NCBI RefSeq assembly: GCF_938045225.1
Contig: NZ_CALINL010000010.1
Span: forward strand, 1-54,612
DNA length: 54,612 nt
Source of the DNA: an uncultured Campylobacter sp.
GTDB lineage: Bacteria; Campylobacterota; Campylobacteria; Campylobacterales; Campylobacteraceae
Direction of reading: 5' to 3'
The notes under the pieces were generated by a model. The model was not told the origin of the DNA and made no database searches. It saw only the letters and a list, made by a program, of their open reading frames with translations. Position 1 is the stretch's first letter; every line of letters begins with the position of its first letter. The translations under genes were made by a program, and so were the position numbers. Positions 26,104 through 34,522 of the stretch are shown one piece after another.

Positions 26104-27762
26104 TTAAAATTTAAGCCCGAAAACAGCCGAAGCGATAAAGACGACAGTTGCCGTGATAAGAAAAATGCCGATGATATTTAGCCAGATTCCAGCCTTTATC
26201 ATCGAGCTGATTTTTACGTAACCAGAGCCGTATGCGATGGCGTTTGGCGGCGTGGCGACGGGCAGCATAAATGCAAACGTAGCTGCCATAGCGACCGGGA
26301 TCGTAAATAGCATCACGTTTGCGCCGGTATAGCCAAGCCCCGCGCTAACACCTGCGATAACGGGCAAAAAGGCCGCTGCGGTGGCGGTGTTTGACGTGAT
26401 CTCGGTGAGGAAAATAACGAGCGTTACGACGGCCATGATGATCGCCGCGATAGGCAGCGCGCCGAGTGCTGAGACCTGATGTCCGATCCAAAGTGACAGT
26501 CCGCTGCTGCTAAACTGCGCCGATAGCGACAGTCCTCCGCCAAAGAGTATGAGGATATCCCAAGGTAGCTTTTTAGCGCTATCCCAGTCGATGAGACGCT
26601 CGCCGCTTTTGTTTGCGGGTACGATAAATAGCAAAATCGCCGCACTCATTGCGATTATCGCGTCTAAGCTGGCGATTTTTACGTCAAAGGACTTTAGGAT
26701 AAAACCTAGCGATATCCAGCACGCAGCCGCCGCTACAAATATGACTCCGACAAGCTTTTCGGGCGTGGTTATGGGGCCTAGTTTATCTAGCTCGTCTTGG
26801 ATCACTTTTTTGCCGTTTGGTATCTCGCCGATTTCTGATTTAAAGAGTACGTAGGTGAGCAAAAACCAGCACGCTGCAAGCATAACGACGCTAAGCGGCA
26901 CGCCCACTAGCATCCACTCAAAAAAACCGATCTCGATGCCAAATTCGTTTTTCATGTATGCGACTAGAAGGGCGTTTGGCGGAGTGCCGATGATGGTGCC
27001 AACCGAGCCGATAGAAGCGGCGTAGGCGATGCCTAGCATCAGCGAGGTGCCAAATTTGAGCTAAAGGTGCTCGTTTTTTCTTTTATCTCCTTTGCGATGT
27101 CGCGGCCTTTGTGGAATACCGTATTCATAAAGCCGCCTTGCACGCCTTTGCGTGAAATTTCGTCCAAATTTGCCACGTCCTCGATCGCCGTAAACGTCCA
27201 TTTCTGTGTCGTTAGGCGTCCGACCAAATGCAGTACGCTAAGACCCACAGGTAGCATCATTATGGCAGTTGCGGTATTGCTCACCCACATGGATAAAAAC
27301 CCTGTCGCCACCATAAATCCAGCCACCAGCCGTCTCGGGCTCGTGCCAACTAAAAGCACGATGCCAAGGGCGATTCTAGTGTGCAGATTCCACCTTTGCA
27401 TAGCAAGGGCTAGCACAAAGCCGCCCATAAAAAGATAGATAGTGTCCGAAGCATACGGCGCGGCGACTACCTTAAACGCATCGACGCCAAGCACCGGGAA
27501 GGCAACCATCGGCACCAGGGCGGTTGCGGGCAGGGCGATTGGCCTCGGTCATCCACCACGCCGCCATCAGTGCGGCTACTGCGGCAACGACGGGCATAGC
27601 TCCTACATGCAGCTTTTTGCCCTTGGCCGCAGCTAGAGCGATGTCTCCTGCGTTTGCGGGGAAGATTTTATAAACCCAAATCGCTAGCAAAACGCCTAGC
27701 ACCAGCCCGATGAGCTCGACACGGTTTGTTCTTCTGTCTATAGGAATGTTTGGATTTGCCAT
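26104..27762 (-). pseudogene. DASS/SLC13 anion:sodium symporter with two frameshifts
   Basis: Three overlapping frames together encode one carrier of about 550 residues with about a dozen hydrophobic segments. Both SNT signatures are present: WVSNTATAIMMLPV in the middle part and ITSNTATAAAFLPV in the last. The start is ATG 27762 after AGGAG. An extra base near 27540-27545 breaks the frame after WWMTEA. A missing base in an A run near 27052-27060 breaks it again after FSS, where KFGTSLMLG should follow. The two changes compensate in sum, but about 160 residues in between are out of frame. The family imports succinate, malate, fumarate or related anions. Confidence 0.8.
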
Positions 27763-27897
27763 GATAACTCCTATGCTTGGGATAATTTATAATACATCCA
27801 AAAAGCTTATAGCTTAAAAAATTCTTTTGCTTTAAAATTGATTTTTTACTAAAGTGTTGATAAAAGTAACAACGATTTTAGTTAAAGCGATTTTGGG

Positions 27898-27903
27898 TAT
27901 AAT
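27898..27903 (+). promoter_or_regulatory. -10 box of uvrA
   Basis: TATAAT 35 bases upstream of the uvrA ATG. T-rich tracts precede it. No SOS (LexA) box is evident, consistent with the absence of LexA in Campylobacter. Confidence 0.55.
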
Positions 27904-27937
27904 TACGGGTTAAAAATTTAAAATCACGGAAGCGAAA

Positions 27938-30793
27938 ATGAACGCAAACGACACCATAAAAATCACGGGCGCGCGCGAGCACAACCTGAAAAATTTAAAT
28001 TTAGAAATCCCAAAAAACAAGCTCGTAGTTTTCACCGGACTTAGCGGCAGCGGCAAGAGCACGCTAGCGTTTGACACGCTTTATGCCGAGGGACAGCGCA
28101 GATATATGGAGAGCCTTAGCAGCTACGCTAGGCAGTTTCTAGACCGCGTAGGCAAGCCCGACGTAGATAAGATCGAAGGCCTCACGCCAGCCATCGCGAT
28201 AGATCAAAAAACTACGTCCAAAAACCCGCGCTCGACCGTGGGTACGATAACGGAAATTTACGACTATCTGCGCCTTCTATACGCTCGCATCGGCATCCAG
28301 CACTGCCACAAATGCGGCAAACCGATCTCTAAAATGTCGGCTAGCGATATCATAAACGAGATCCAAAAGCTCCCCGAGGGCGCCAAAGTCGTCATCTACG
28401 CTCCGCTCGTGCGCGAGAAAAAGGGCACATGGGCGGATCTGATCGAAAATTTACGCGGCAAAGGCTACGTGCGAGCCCAGATAGACGGCGTGCAGGTGAG
28501 ATTAGACGAGGAGATCGAGCTAGCCAAAACCAAAAAACACACGATAAAGCTCATAGTAGACCGCATCGTGATAGACGCGGATAATGCGCAGCGCCTAGCC
28601 CAAGACGTAGAAAAAGCGCTGGGTGAAAGCTACGGCGAGGTCGAGATCGAGATCGCAAATGCGCAGGAACTCGGTCTAAAAGAGAGTTTCATCCACTACA
28701 GCGAGCACTCGGCGTGCTTTGATTGTAAAATTTCATTTACGCCGCTCGAGCCGCTTAGCTTTAGCTTTAACTCTCCAAAAGGCGCGTGCGAGAGGTGTGA
28801 TGGTCTTGGCATCAGATATAGCCTGGATCTCACCAAAGTGATCGACGAAGAAAAAAGCATCGAAGGCGGTGCGATAAAGCTTCTTTACGGCTACAACATG
28901 AGTTATTATTATAAATTTTTGCTAGCTTTTTGCGAGCAAAACGGTATCGACGTCAAGCGCCCGTACTGCGAGCTTAGCGAGGACGAGAAGCGCCTCGTAC
29001 TCTACGGCAACGTAAAAGAGGTCGAGTTTTTCTGGAAGAAAAACAAGCTACTGCGCAAATTTGAGGGCGCGCTAAAGATCACGCACGGACTGCTAAAGGA
29101 CTACAAGGACTTTGACGAATACATGAGCGAAAAGGTCTGCGACGACTGCGGCGGACACAGGCTAAAGCCTCAAAGCCTAGCCGTCAAGGTCGCAGGGCGC
29201 GGTATCGGCGAAATTTTAGATATGAGTATCGAAAATTGCACCGCGTTTTTCTCGGACGAGTCAAATTTCAGCTACCTTAGCGAATACGATAAAACGATCG
29301 CAAAGCCGATATTTAAGGAGATAAACGAGAGGCTGTTTTTCCTCTACGACGTGGGGCTTGGCTACCTATCGCTCGGACGCGACGCGCGCACGATCAGCGG
29401 CGGCGAAGCGCAAAGGATTCGCATAGCAAGCCAGATCGGATCGGGCCTTAGCGGCGTGATGTACGTGCTAGATGAGCCTAGCATCGGTCTGCACGAGCGA
29501 GATACGCTAAAGCTCATAAAAACCCTGCGAAATTTGCAAGCCAAAGGCAACTCGGTTATCGTCGTCGAGCACGATAAAAAGACGATCGAGGAGGCCGACT
29601 ACATCGTGGATATCGGGCCTGGAGCGGGGAAATTTGGCGGGCAGATAGTCTTTGCCGGCGACGTGAAAAGCCTGCTTGGCTCAAGTACGCAAACCGCGCT
29701 TTACATAAACGGCGAAAAGGAAATCGACTACCGAAAAGACCGAAAAATCGACACGTGGCTTGAAATCTCAAACGTAAATATCAACAACATATCAAATTTA
29801 AGCGCGCGCTTTCCGCTACGAAATTTAGTCGGTATCACGGGAGTTTCGGGCTCGGGCAAAAGCTCGCTCGTGTTGCAAACCCTGCTGCCTGAAGCCCAGG
29901 AACAGCTAAACCGAGCTAAAAAAGTAAAAAAGGTCGCGGGAGTAAATTTGAGCGGACTAGAAAATCTAGACAAAGTGATCTACCTCGATCAAAGCCCGAT
30001 CGGACGCACTCCGCGCAGTAATCCAGCCACCTACACGGGCGTGATGGACGAGATCAGAGGGCTTTTTGCGCAGACTAAAGAAGCCAAACTGCGAGGTTAC
30101 AAGATCGGCAGGTTTAGCTTTAACGTCAAGGGCGGACGCTGCGAAAAGTGCCAAGGCGAGGGCGAGATCACGATCGAGATGCACTTTTTGCCAGACGTAA
30201 ACGTCGTCTGCGACTCGTGCGGCGGCACCCGCTACAACGCGCAGACGCTAGAAATCCTCTACAAAGGCAAAAGCATCGCCGACGTGCTAAATATGAGCAT
30301 CGACGAGGCGGTGGAGTTTTTTAAATCCGTGCCCAAAATCGCTAGCAAACTAACGACGCTGCAAGACGTGGGACTAGGCTACATCACGCTGGGGCAAAAC
30401 GCCGTGACGCTAAGCGGCGGCGAGGCGCAGCGCGTAAAGCTCGCAAAGGAGCTCAGCCGCTCGGACACGGGAAATACGCTCTATATCCTCGACGAGCCGA
30501 CCACGGGGCTGCATTTTGCCGACGTCGATAGGCTCGTGCGCGTGCTGCACCACCTGGTCGATCTTGGCAACTCGGTCTTTGTAATCGAGCATAACCTAGA
30601 CGTCATCAAAAACTGCGACTACATCGTCGATATGGGGCCTGAGGGCGGCGCAAAGGGCGGTAAAATCATCGCCGAGGGTAGCGTAAAAGAGGTCGCTAAA
30701 AATCACGCAAAAACGGGCAGTTATACGGGTAAATTTTTGGCTGAGGAGCTGAAAAATATGAAAAACGCGGCAAAAAAGGCGAAGAAAAAATAA
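27938..30793 (+). CDS. uvrA: excinuclease ABC subunit A (UvrA)
   Basis: Damage-recognition ATPase of nucleotide excision repair. 951 residues, full length. Two ABC modules are visible: Walker A G34LSGSGKST and GVSGSGKSSL near 640, with signatures ISGGEAQRIRIA and LSGGEAQRVKLA. The zinc fingers are CHKCGKP, CFDCKI/CERCDG and CEKCQGEG/CDSCGG. It acts with UvrB, which is not in this window. A pyrimidine-dimer glycosylase gene follows about 115 bases later on the same strand. Confidence 0.98.
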   Translation: MNANDTIKITGAREHNLKNLNLEIPKNKLVVFTGLSGSGKSTLAFDTLYAEGQRRYMESLSSYARQFLDRVGKPDVDKIEGLTPAIAIDQKTTSKNPRSTVGTITEIYDYLRLLYARIGIQHCHKCGKPISKMSASDIINEIQKLPEGAKVVIYAPLVREKKGTWADLIENLRGKGYVRAQIDGVQVRLDEEIELAKTKKHTIKLIVDRIVIDADNAQRLAQDVEKALGESYGEVEIEIANAQELGLKESFIHYSEHSACFDCKISFTPLEPLSFSFNSPKGACERCDGLGIRYSLDLTKVIDEEKSIEGGAIKLLYGYNMSYYYKFLLAFCEQNGIDVKRPYCELSEDEKRLVLYGNVKEVEFFWKKNKLLRKFEGALKITHGLLKDYKDFDEYMSEKVCDDCGGHRLKPQSLAVKVAGRGIGEILDMSIENCTAFFSDESNFSYLSEYDKTIAKPIFKEINERLFFLYDVGLGYLSLGRDARTISGGEAQRIRIASQIGSGLSGVMYVLDEPSIGLHERDTLKLIKTLRNLQAKGNSVIVVEHDKKTIEEADYIVDIGPGAGKFGGQIVFAGDVKSLLGSSTQTALYINGEKEIDYRKDRKIDTWLEISNVNINNISNLSARFPLRNLVGITGVSGSGKSSLVLQTLLPEAQEQLNRAKKVKKVAGVNLSGLENLDKVIYLDQSPIGRTPRSNPATYTGVMDEIRGLFAQTKEAKLRGYKIGRFSFNVKGGRCEKCQGEGEITIEMHFLPDVNVVCDSCGGTRYNAQTLEILYKGKSIADVLNMSIDEAVEFFKSVPKIASKLTTLQDVGLGYITLGQNAVTLSGGEAQRVKLAKELSRSDTGNTLYILDEPTTGLHFADVDRLVRVLHHLVDLGNSVFVIEHNLDVIKNCDYIVDMGPEGGAKGGKIIAEGSVKEVAKNHAKTGSYTGKFLAEELKNMKNAAKKAKKK

Positions 30794-30908
30794 GCGACGT
30801 TATGAGATTTGCGGTAGGCAAATTTGCGGTATAAATTTGACGATTTGCGGGCTTAACCGCGCTAAATTTGGCTAACAAAAACTGCGGTAAATTTAACGAA
30901 AGGCAACA

Positions 30909-31349
30909 ATGAGGCTTTGGACGATAAGCTTTAAATATCTCGATGCAAAGGGGCTAGTCGCACTTTGGCGCGAGGCGCTGCTAGCTAAAAACGTGCTAGC
31001 TGGGCTAACTAGAGGCTATAAAAATCACCCGCAGCTTGACCGCTTTTATGCGCATGAAAATGCGTGTGAAGCGATAAATGCGTATCTGGCGGAGGTTTAT
31101 GCGCAGGCCTGTGCTCGCGGCTATAAATTTGACGCGGCAAAAGTGGGTGAATTTAACGAGCGAAATTTAGCCAAAATAGCCGTCTCTCGCGGGCAGATAG
31201 AGTACGAATTTGCATTTTTGCAAGAGAAGCTAAAATCGCGCGACGTCAAGGCTTATGAGCGAAATTTAAGCGTAAAAAATATAGAAATCGCGAGTATCTT
31301 TAAAGAGGTCGAGGGCGGGATAGAGTTGTGGGAAAAGGTGAAAATTTAG
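30909..31349 (+). CDS. pyrimidine-dimer DNA glycosylase (T4 endonuclease V family)
   Basis: 146 residues. The N-terminus MRLWTISFKYLDAKGLVALWREALLA matches the family, with segment DAKGLVALWRE and NHPQL recognisable. Glu22 in WRE corresponds to the catalytic Glu23 of T4 endonuclease V; the N-terminal amine normally attacks the abasic sugar after Met removal. It would nick DNA at UV-induced cyclobutane dimers. A GAAAGG site precedes the ATG. It sits behind uvrA, pairing base excision with nucleotide excision repair. Confidence 0.8.
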   Translation: MRLWTISFKYLDAKGLVALWREALLAKNVLAGLTRGYKNHPQLDRFYAHENACEAINAYLAEVYAQACARGYKFDAAKVGEFNERNLAKIAVSRGQIEYEFAFLQEKLKSRDVKAYERNLSVKNIEIASIFKEVEGGIELWEKVKI

Positions 31350-31797
31350 TGCCGTTTCGTGCGTAAATTTTGGCTTGCTTACGCAAATTTGATTAAAACG
31401 CCAAAATACATTACGCTGATTTTGCCAAGATTTGCGGCAAATTTTGAGCGTCAAATTTAGATATTTAAAACGCCGTAAAATATCGCAAATTTGGTACTAG
31501 ACCGATACGTTGCTTTGAGCGATTAAATTTGATTTTGCGTTTCGGCGACGTATGGACGGTAAGATAAAAATCTCGCATGAATAGCGCTGCGACAAAATAT
31601 AAAATTTACGAGCTAGCGCGGGCGTTTGTTAAATTTATCGTTTTAAATTTGACGGCAAATTTAAAGGACGAAATGGTCAAATTTAAAAAGGCGAACCTGA
31701 CGTAAAATCCCCGTCAAATTCGCCTTTGTTTTTCAGAAATCAAACTCCGCCGAGCCGCAAAATTCGCAATCAAATTTGACAAATCGGCGAGTTAAAT
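31350..31797. other. 448-base intergenic region between convergent genes
   Basis: Rich in AAATTT words (about ten). Apart from the terminator at 31687 I see no gene, tRNA or repeat shared with the rest of the window. Confidence 0.6.
31687..31732. terminator. bidirectional terminator downstream of fhs
   Basis: AAAGGCGAA/TTCGCCTTT stem with an inner GACG/CGTC pairing. T runs follow on both strands. It lies about 70 bases after the fhs stop. Confidence 0.75.
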
Positions 31798-33426
31798 TTA
31801 CTCCGCTTTCATTTGCTCGGCAGCAGGCACTTTTGGTAGTCCCGGCATCAGCATAGTTGATCCGCTGACCGCCACGATAAAGCCCGCTCCGCCGCGGATC
31901 TCAAGCGCGCTAACCTCGAAGCTAAAGCCCTTCGGTCGGCCGAGTAGTTTGGCGTCCGAGCTAAAGCTATACTGCGTTTTTGCGACGCAAACTGGAAAGG
32001 CGTCAAAGCCTAGGCGCGAAATCTCGGCTAGATCAGCCTGCGCGCGCGGGCTAAAGACTACTTCTTTCGCGCCGTAAATTTTAGTCGCAATCTTTTCGAT
32101 CTTGGTTTTTACGGGGTCGGCGGGCTCATATGTGAAGTTTATCTCACGAGCCGGTTTTTCGCAGATTTGCGCGACTTTTTTAGCTAGATCCTCTGTGCCC
32201 ACGCTTCCTTTTAAAAAGCCCTCGCACACGCTAAACTCGGCCCCCGACTCCTCGCAAAGAGCGCGTACGTGGGCGATCTCCTCGTCCGTATCGGTTGCGA
32301 ATTTATTTAGTGCGACGATGACGTTTTGATTGAAATTTTTTAGATTTTCTATGTGGGCTTTTAGGTTTTCGCTGCCTAGTTTTAGCGCGTCTAAATTTGG
32401 CTGCGAGATGCTGTCTTTGTCGCAACCGCCGTTATATTTTAGCGAGCGGATAGTGCTTACTAGCACGACGCATTTTGGCGCAAGTCCTGCGGTGCGGCAC
32501 TTGATATCGAGGAACTTTTGCGCTCCAAGCTCTGCGCCAAACCCCGCCTCGGTCACGACGTAGCCCGCTAAATTTAGCGCGGTTTTGGTCGCGATCACGC
32601 TATTGCAGCCGTGCGCGATATTTGCAAACGGTCCGCCGTGGATGAGCACCGGCGTGCCCTCAAGCGTCTGCACGAGGTTTGGTTTTATCGCCTCTTTTAG
32701 CAGGACGCAGACGGCATCGGCGCAGTTTAGGGATTTTGCGCGCACGAGGCCGCCCTCTTTATCGTAGGCGACGACGATGTTTTCGACGCGCTCTTTTAGA
32801 TTTTTTAGGTCGGTCGCTAGGCACAGGATCGCCATTATTTCGCTAGCAGCCGTGATTACGAAGCCGTCCTTGCGAGTAAATTTATTGCTCTTTTCAAGGC
32901 CGATTTCGATCTCTCTTAGCGAGCGGTCGTTCATATCCATGCAGCGTTTGAAAACGACGCGTGCAGGGTTGATATTTAGCGCGTTGCCGTGGTGGATGTG
33001 ATTATCTAGCATCGCCGCGATGAGATTATTTGCCGAGGTGATAGCGTGAAAGTCGCCGTTAAAGTGCAGGTTGATATCCTCGCTCGGCGTCACCTGCGAG
33101 TATCCGCCGCCCGTCGCTCCGCCCTTTATGCCAAAAACCGGCCCCAGGCTCGGCTCTCTAAGCGCGGCGCACACGTGTTTGCCGATACGCGCTAAGCCGT
33201 CAGATAGCCCCACGGTCACGGTCGTTTTACCCTCGCCGTAGGGCGTCGGATTGGTCGCGGTAACTAGGATGAGGTTTGCGCCCGTCGCGTTACCTAGTCG
33301 CGGCTCGATCTTGGCTTTTAGCTTGCCGAAGGTGTCTAGCGCCTCTTCGCCTAGCCCCAGTTTTGCGCCGATTTTTACGATATTTTGCGGCTTTGCGCTC
33401 GCTTCTATTTCTCTGTCGCTTAGCAT
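31798..33426 (-). CDS. fhs: formate-tetrahydrofolate ligase (Fhs)
   Basis: Makes 10-formyl-tetrahydrofolate from formate, ATP and tetrahydrofolate. 542 residues, slightly shorter than the usual 555-560. The P-loop is G64EGKTT69 within PYGEGKTTVTVG, followed by the conserved REPSLGPVFGIKGGATGGG, split here as REPSLGPVFG and KGGATGGG. The C-terminal glycine-rich end GSTMLMPGLPK is standard. It is monocistronic between an intergenic terminator and the DJ-1 gene, and supplies one-carbon units for purine and fMet synthesis. Confidence 0.96.
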   Translation of the reverse strand: MLSDREIEASAKPQNIVKIGAKLGLGEEALDTFGKLKAKIEPRLGNATGANLILVTATNPTPYGEGKTTVTVGLSDGLARIGKHVCAALREPSLGPVFGIKGGATGGGYSQVTPSEDINLHFNGDFHAITSANNLIAAMLDNHIHHGNALNINPARVVFKRCMDMNDRSLREIEIGLEKSNKFTRKDGFVITAASEIMAILCLATDLKNLKERVENIVVAYDKEGGLVRAKSLNCADAVCVLLKEAIKPNLVQTLEGTPVLIHGGPFANIAHGCNSVIATKTALNLAGYVVTEAGFGAELGAQKFLDIKCRTAGLAPKCVVLVSTIRSLKYNGGCDKDSISQPNLDALKLGSENLKAHIENLKNFNQNVIVALNKFATDTDEEIAHVRALCEESGAEFSVCEGFLKGSVGTEDLAKKVAQICEKPAREINFTYEPADPVKTKIEKIATKIYGAKEVVFSPRAQADLAEISRLGFDAFPVCVAKTQYSFSSDAKLLGRPKGFSFEVSALEIRGGAGFIVAVSGSTMLMPGLPKVPAAEQMKAE

Positions 33427-33560
33427 CGTCTTTCCTTAAGAATTTGATTTAAAATGATTTTGTAATTTTACCTCGTAAATGCGAAAAGTCTCATTAAATT
33501 TTAGCCGCTCGTAATCAAATTTGGGCTAAATTTGAAATTAAAATCAGCAAAGGGGCGACG

Positions 33561-34157
33561 ATGAAGGCGGTGAACGTTTTGCTTTTTGAGGGATTTACTA
33601 CTATGGACGCGCTGGGGCCAGCGGAGGCGCTATCTAGGGCGCTGGATGACGGGCGAAAGTGCTACGAGATAGAGTATTTTTCGGCTACTGGCGAACTCGT
33701 CGGCGGCAGTACTAACGCTAAAATTTGGACGCGAAAGCTAGATGAGATAGCTAAATTTGATATTTTGCTCGTGCCGGGCGGTTTTGCGGTTAGGGAGCTT
33801 GCGCATGAGAGCGAGTTTATCGCTATTTTGGGCGATCTAGCGGGCAGACACGATCACGTGATCACGGCGTGTACGGGCTCGGTTTTGCTAGCTAAAACAG
33901 GACTTTTGGACGGCATGGAGGCCACGAGTAACAAGCTATCGTGGCAGTGGGCGACCTCGGAGGCTCCTGGCGTGCGCTGGATACGCGGGGCTAGGTGGTG
34001 CGTTAGCGGGAAATTTTACACTAGCTCGGGCGTGAGTGCTGGTATCGACGCAGCTTTGGGTTTTATCGCGGATATGCACGGTCGGGACGAGGCGCAGCGT
34101 ATCGCTCGGACGATGGAGTATGTCTGGAATAGTGACAAAAACGCAGATCTGTTTTAA
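33561..34157 (+). CDS. DJ-1/PfpI family protein
   Basis: 198 residues, a single DJ-1/PfpI domain. The nucleophile elbow Cys104 is in ITACTGSVLLAKTGLLDG, and LLVPGGFAVREL is the preceding loop. The conserved Glu in FEGFTTMDALGP fits the Cys-Glu pair of the DJ-1 side of the family. Related proteins act as isonitrile hydratases, glyoxalases or chaperones, and the arrangement resembles the isonitrile-hydratase-like subgroup. Substrate unknown. It stands alone, divergent from fhs. Confidence 0.85.
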   Translation: MKAVNVLLFEGFTTMDALGPAEALSRALDDGRKCYEIEYFSATGELVGGSTNAKIWTRKLDEIAKFDILLVPGGFAVRELAHESEFIAILGDLAGRHDHVITACTGSVLLAKTGLLDGMEATSNKLSWQWATSEAPGVRWIRGARWCVSGKFYTSSGVSAGIDAALGFIADMHGRDEAQRIARTMEYVWNSDKNADLF

Positions 34158-34271
34158 AATTTAGTTTGTGGCGGCCGCTAAAATTGAGCGCTAAATTTAA
34201 GCCTAGTCAAATTTACCGCGCCTCGCGCCAAAATCGTAAGTTTTAAAACAAACGGCTCGTATCCTGCCCCG

Positions 34272-34493
34272 CTACCACAGCTTTAGGCAGACTTGCCCTA
34301 TTATAACGGCGATGGGAGCTTTGTTTATGTCGTAGGTGTTGCTAGAGTTTGAACCAAAATCAGGCTTGACGACGTTGCCCTGTATCACCCAGGTGTTGCT
34401 TGAGTTTGCGCCGTATTTGGGCTTTAGCTCGTTGCTCTCGTATACCCAAGTGCCGTTGCCCGCAGACCTTCCGTCCCAGTTGATTTTCGGCAT
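34272..34493 (-). CDS. small repeat protein of 73 residues, function unknown
   Basis: The sequence contains repeats of about 20 residues: ELKPKYGANSSNTWVIQGN and VVKPDFGSNSSNTYDINKA, preceded by a looser copy with GNGTWVYESN. The pattern (tryptophan or tyrosine, turn, KPkyG, SNT) suggests a small all-beta fold. No signal peptide. The start follows an AGGAGG-like site (GGAGGATGAA). It lies 30 bases downstream of the DnaJ-zinc-finger-like gene on the same strand, so the two may be co-transcribed. I cannot name a function. Confidence 0.6.
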   Translation of the reverse strand: MPKINWDGRSAGNGTWVYESNELKPKYGANSSNTWVIQGNVVKPDFGSNSSNTYDINKAPIAVIIGQVCLKLW

Positions 34494-34522
34494 TTCATCC
34501 TCCTAAAATGAGATATAATCAA

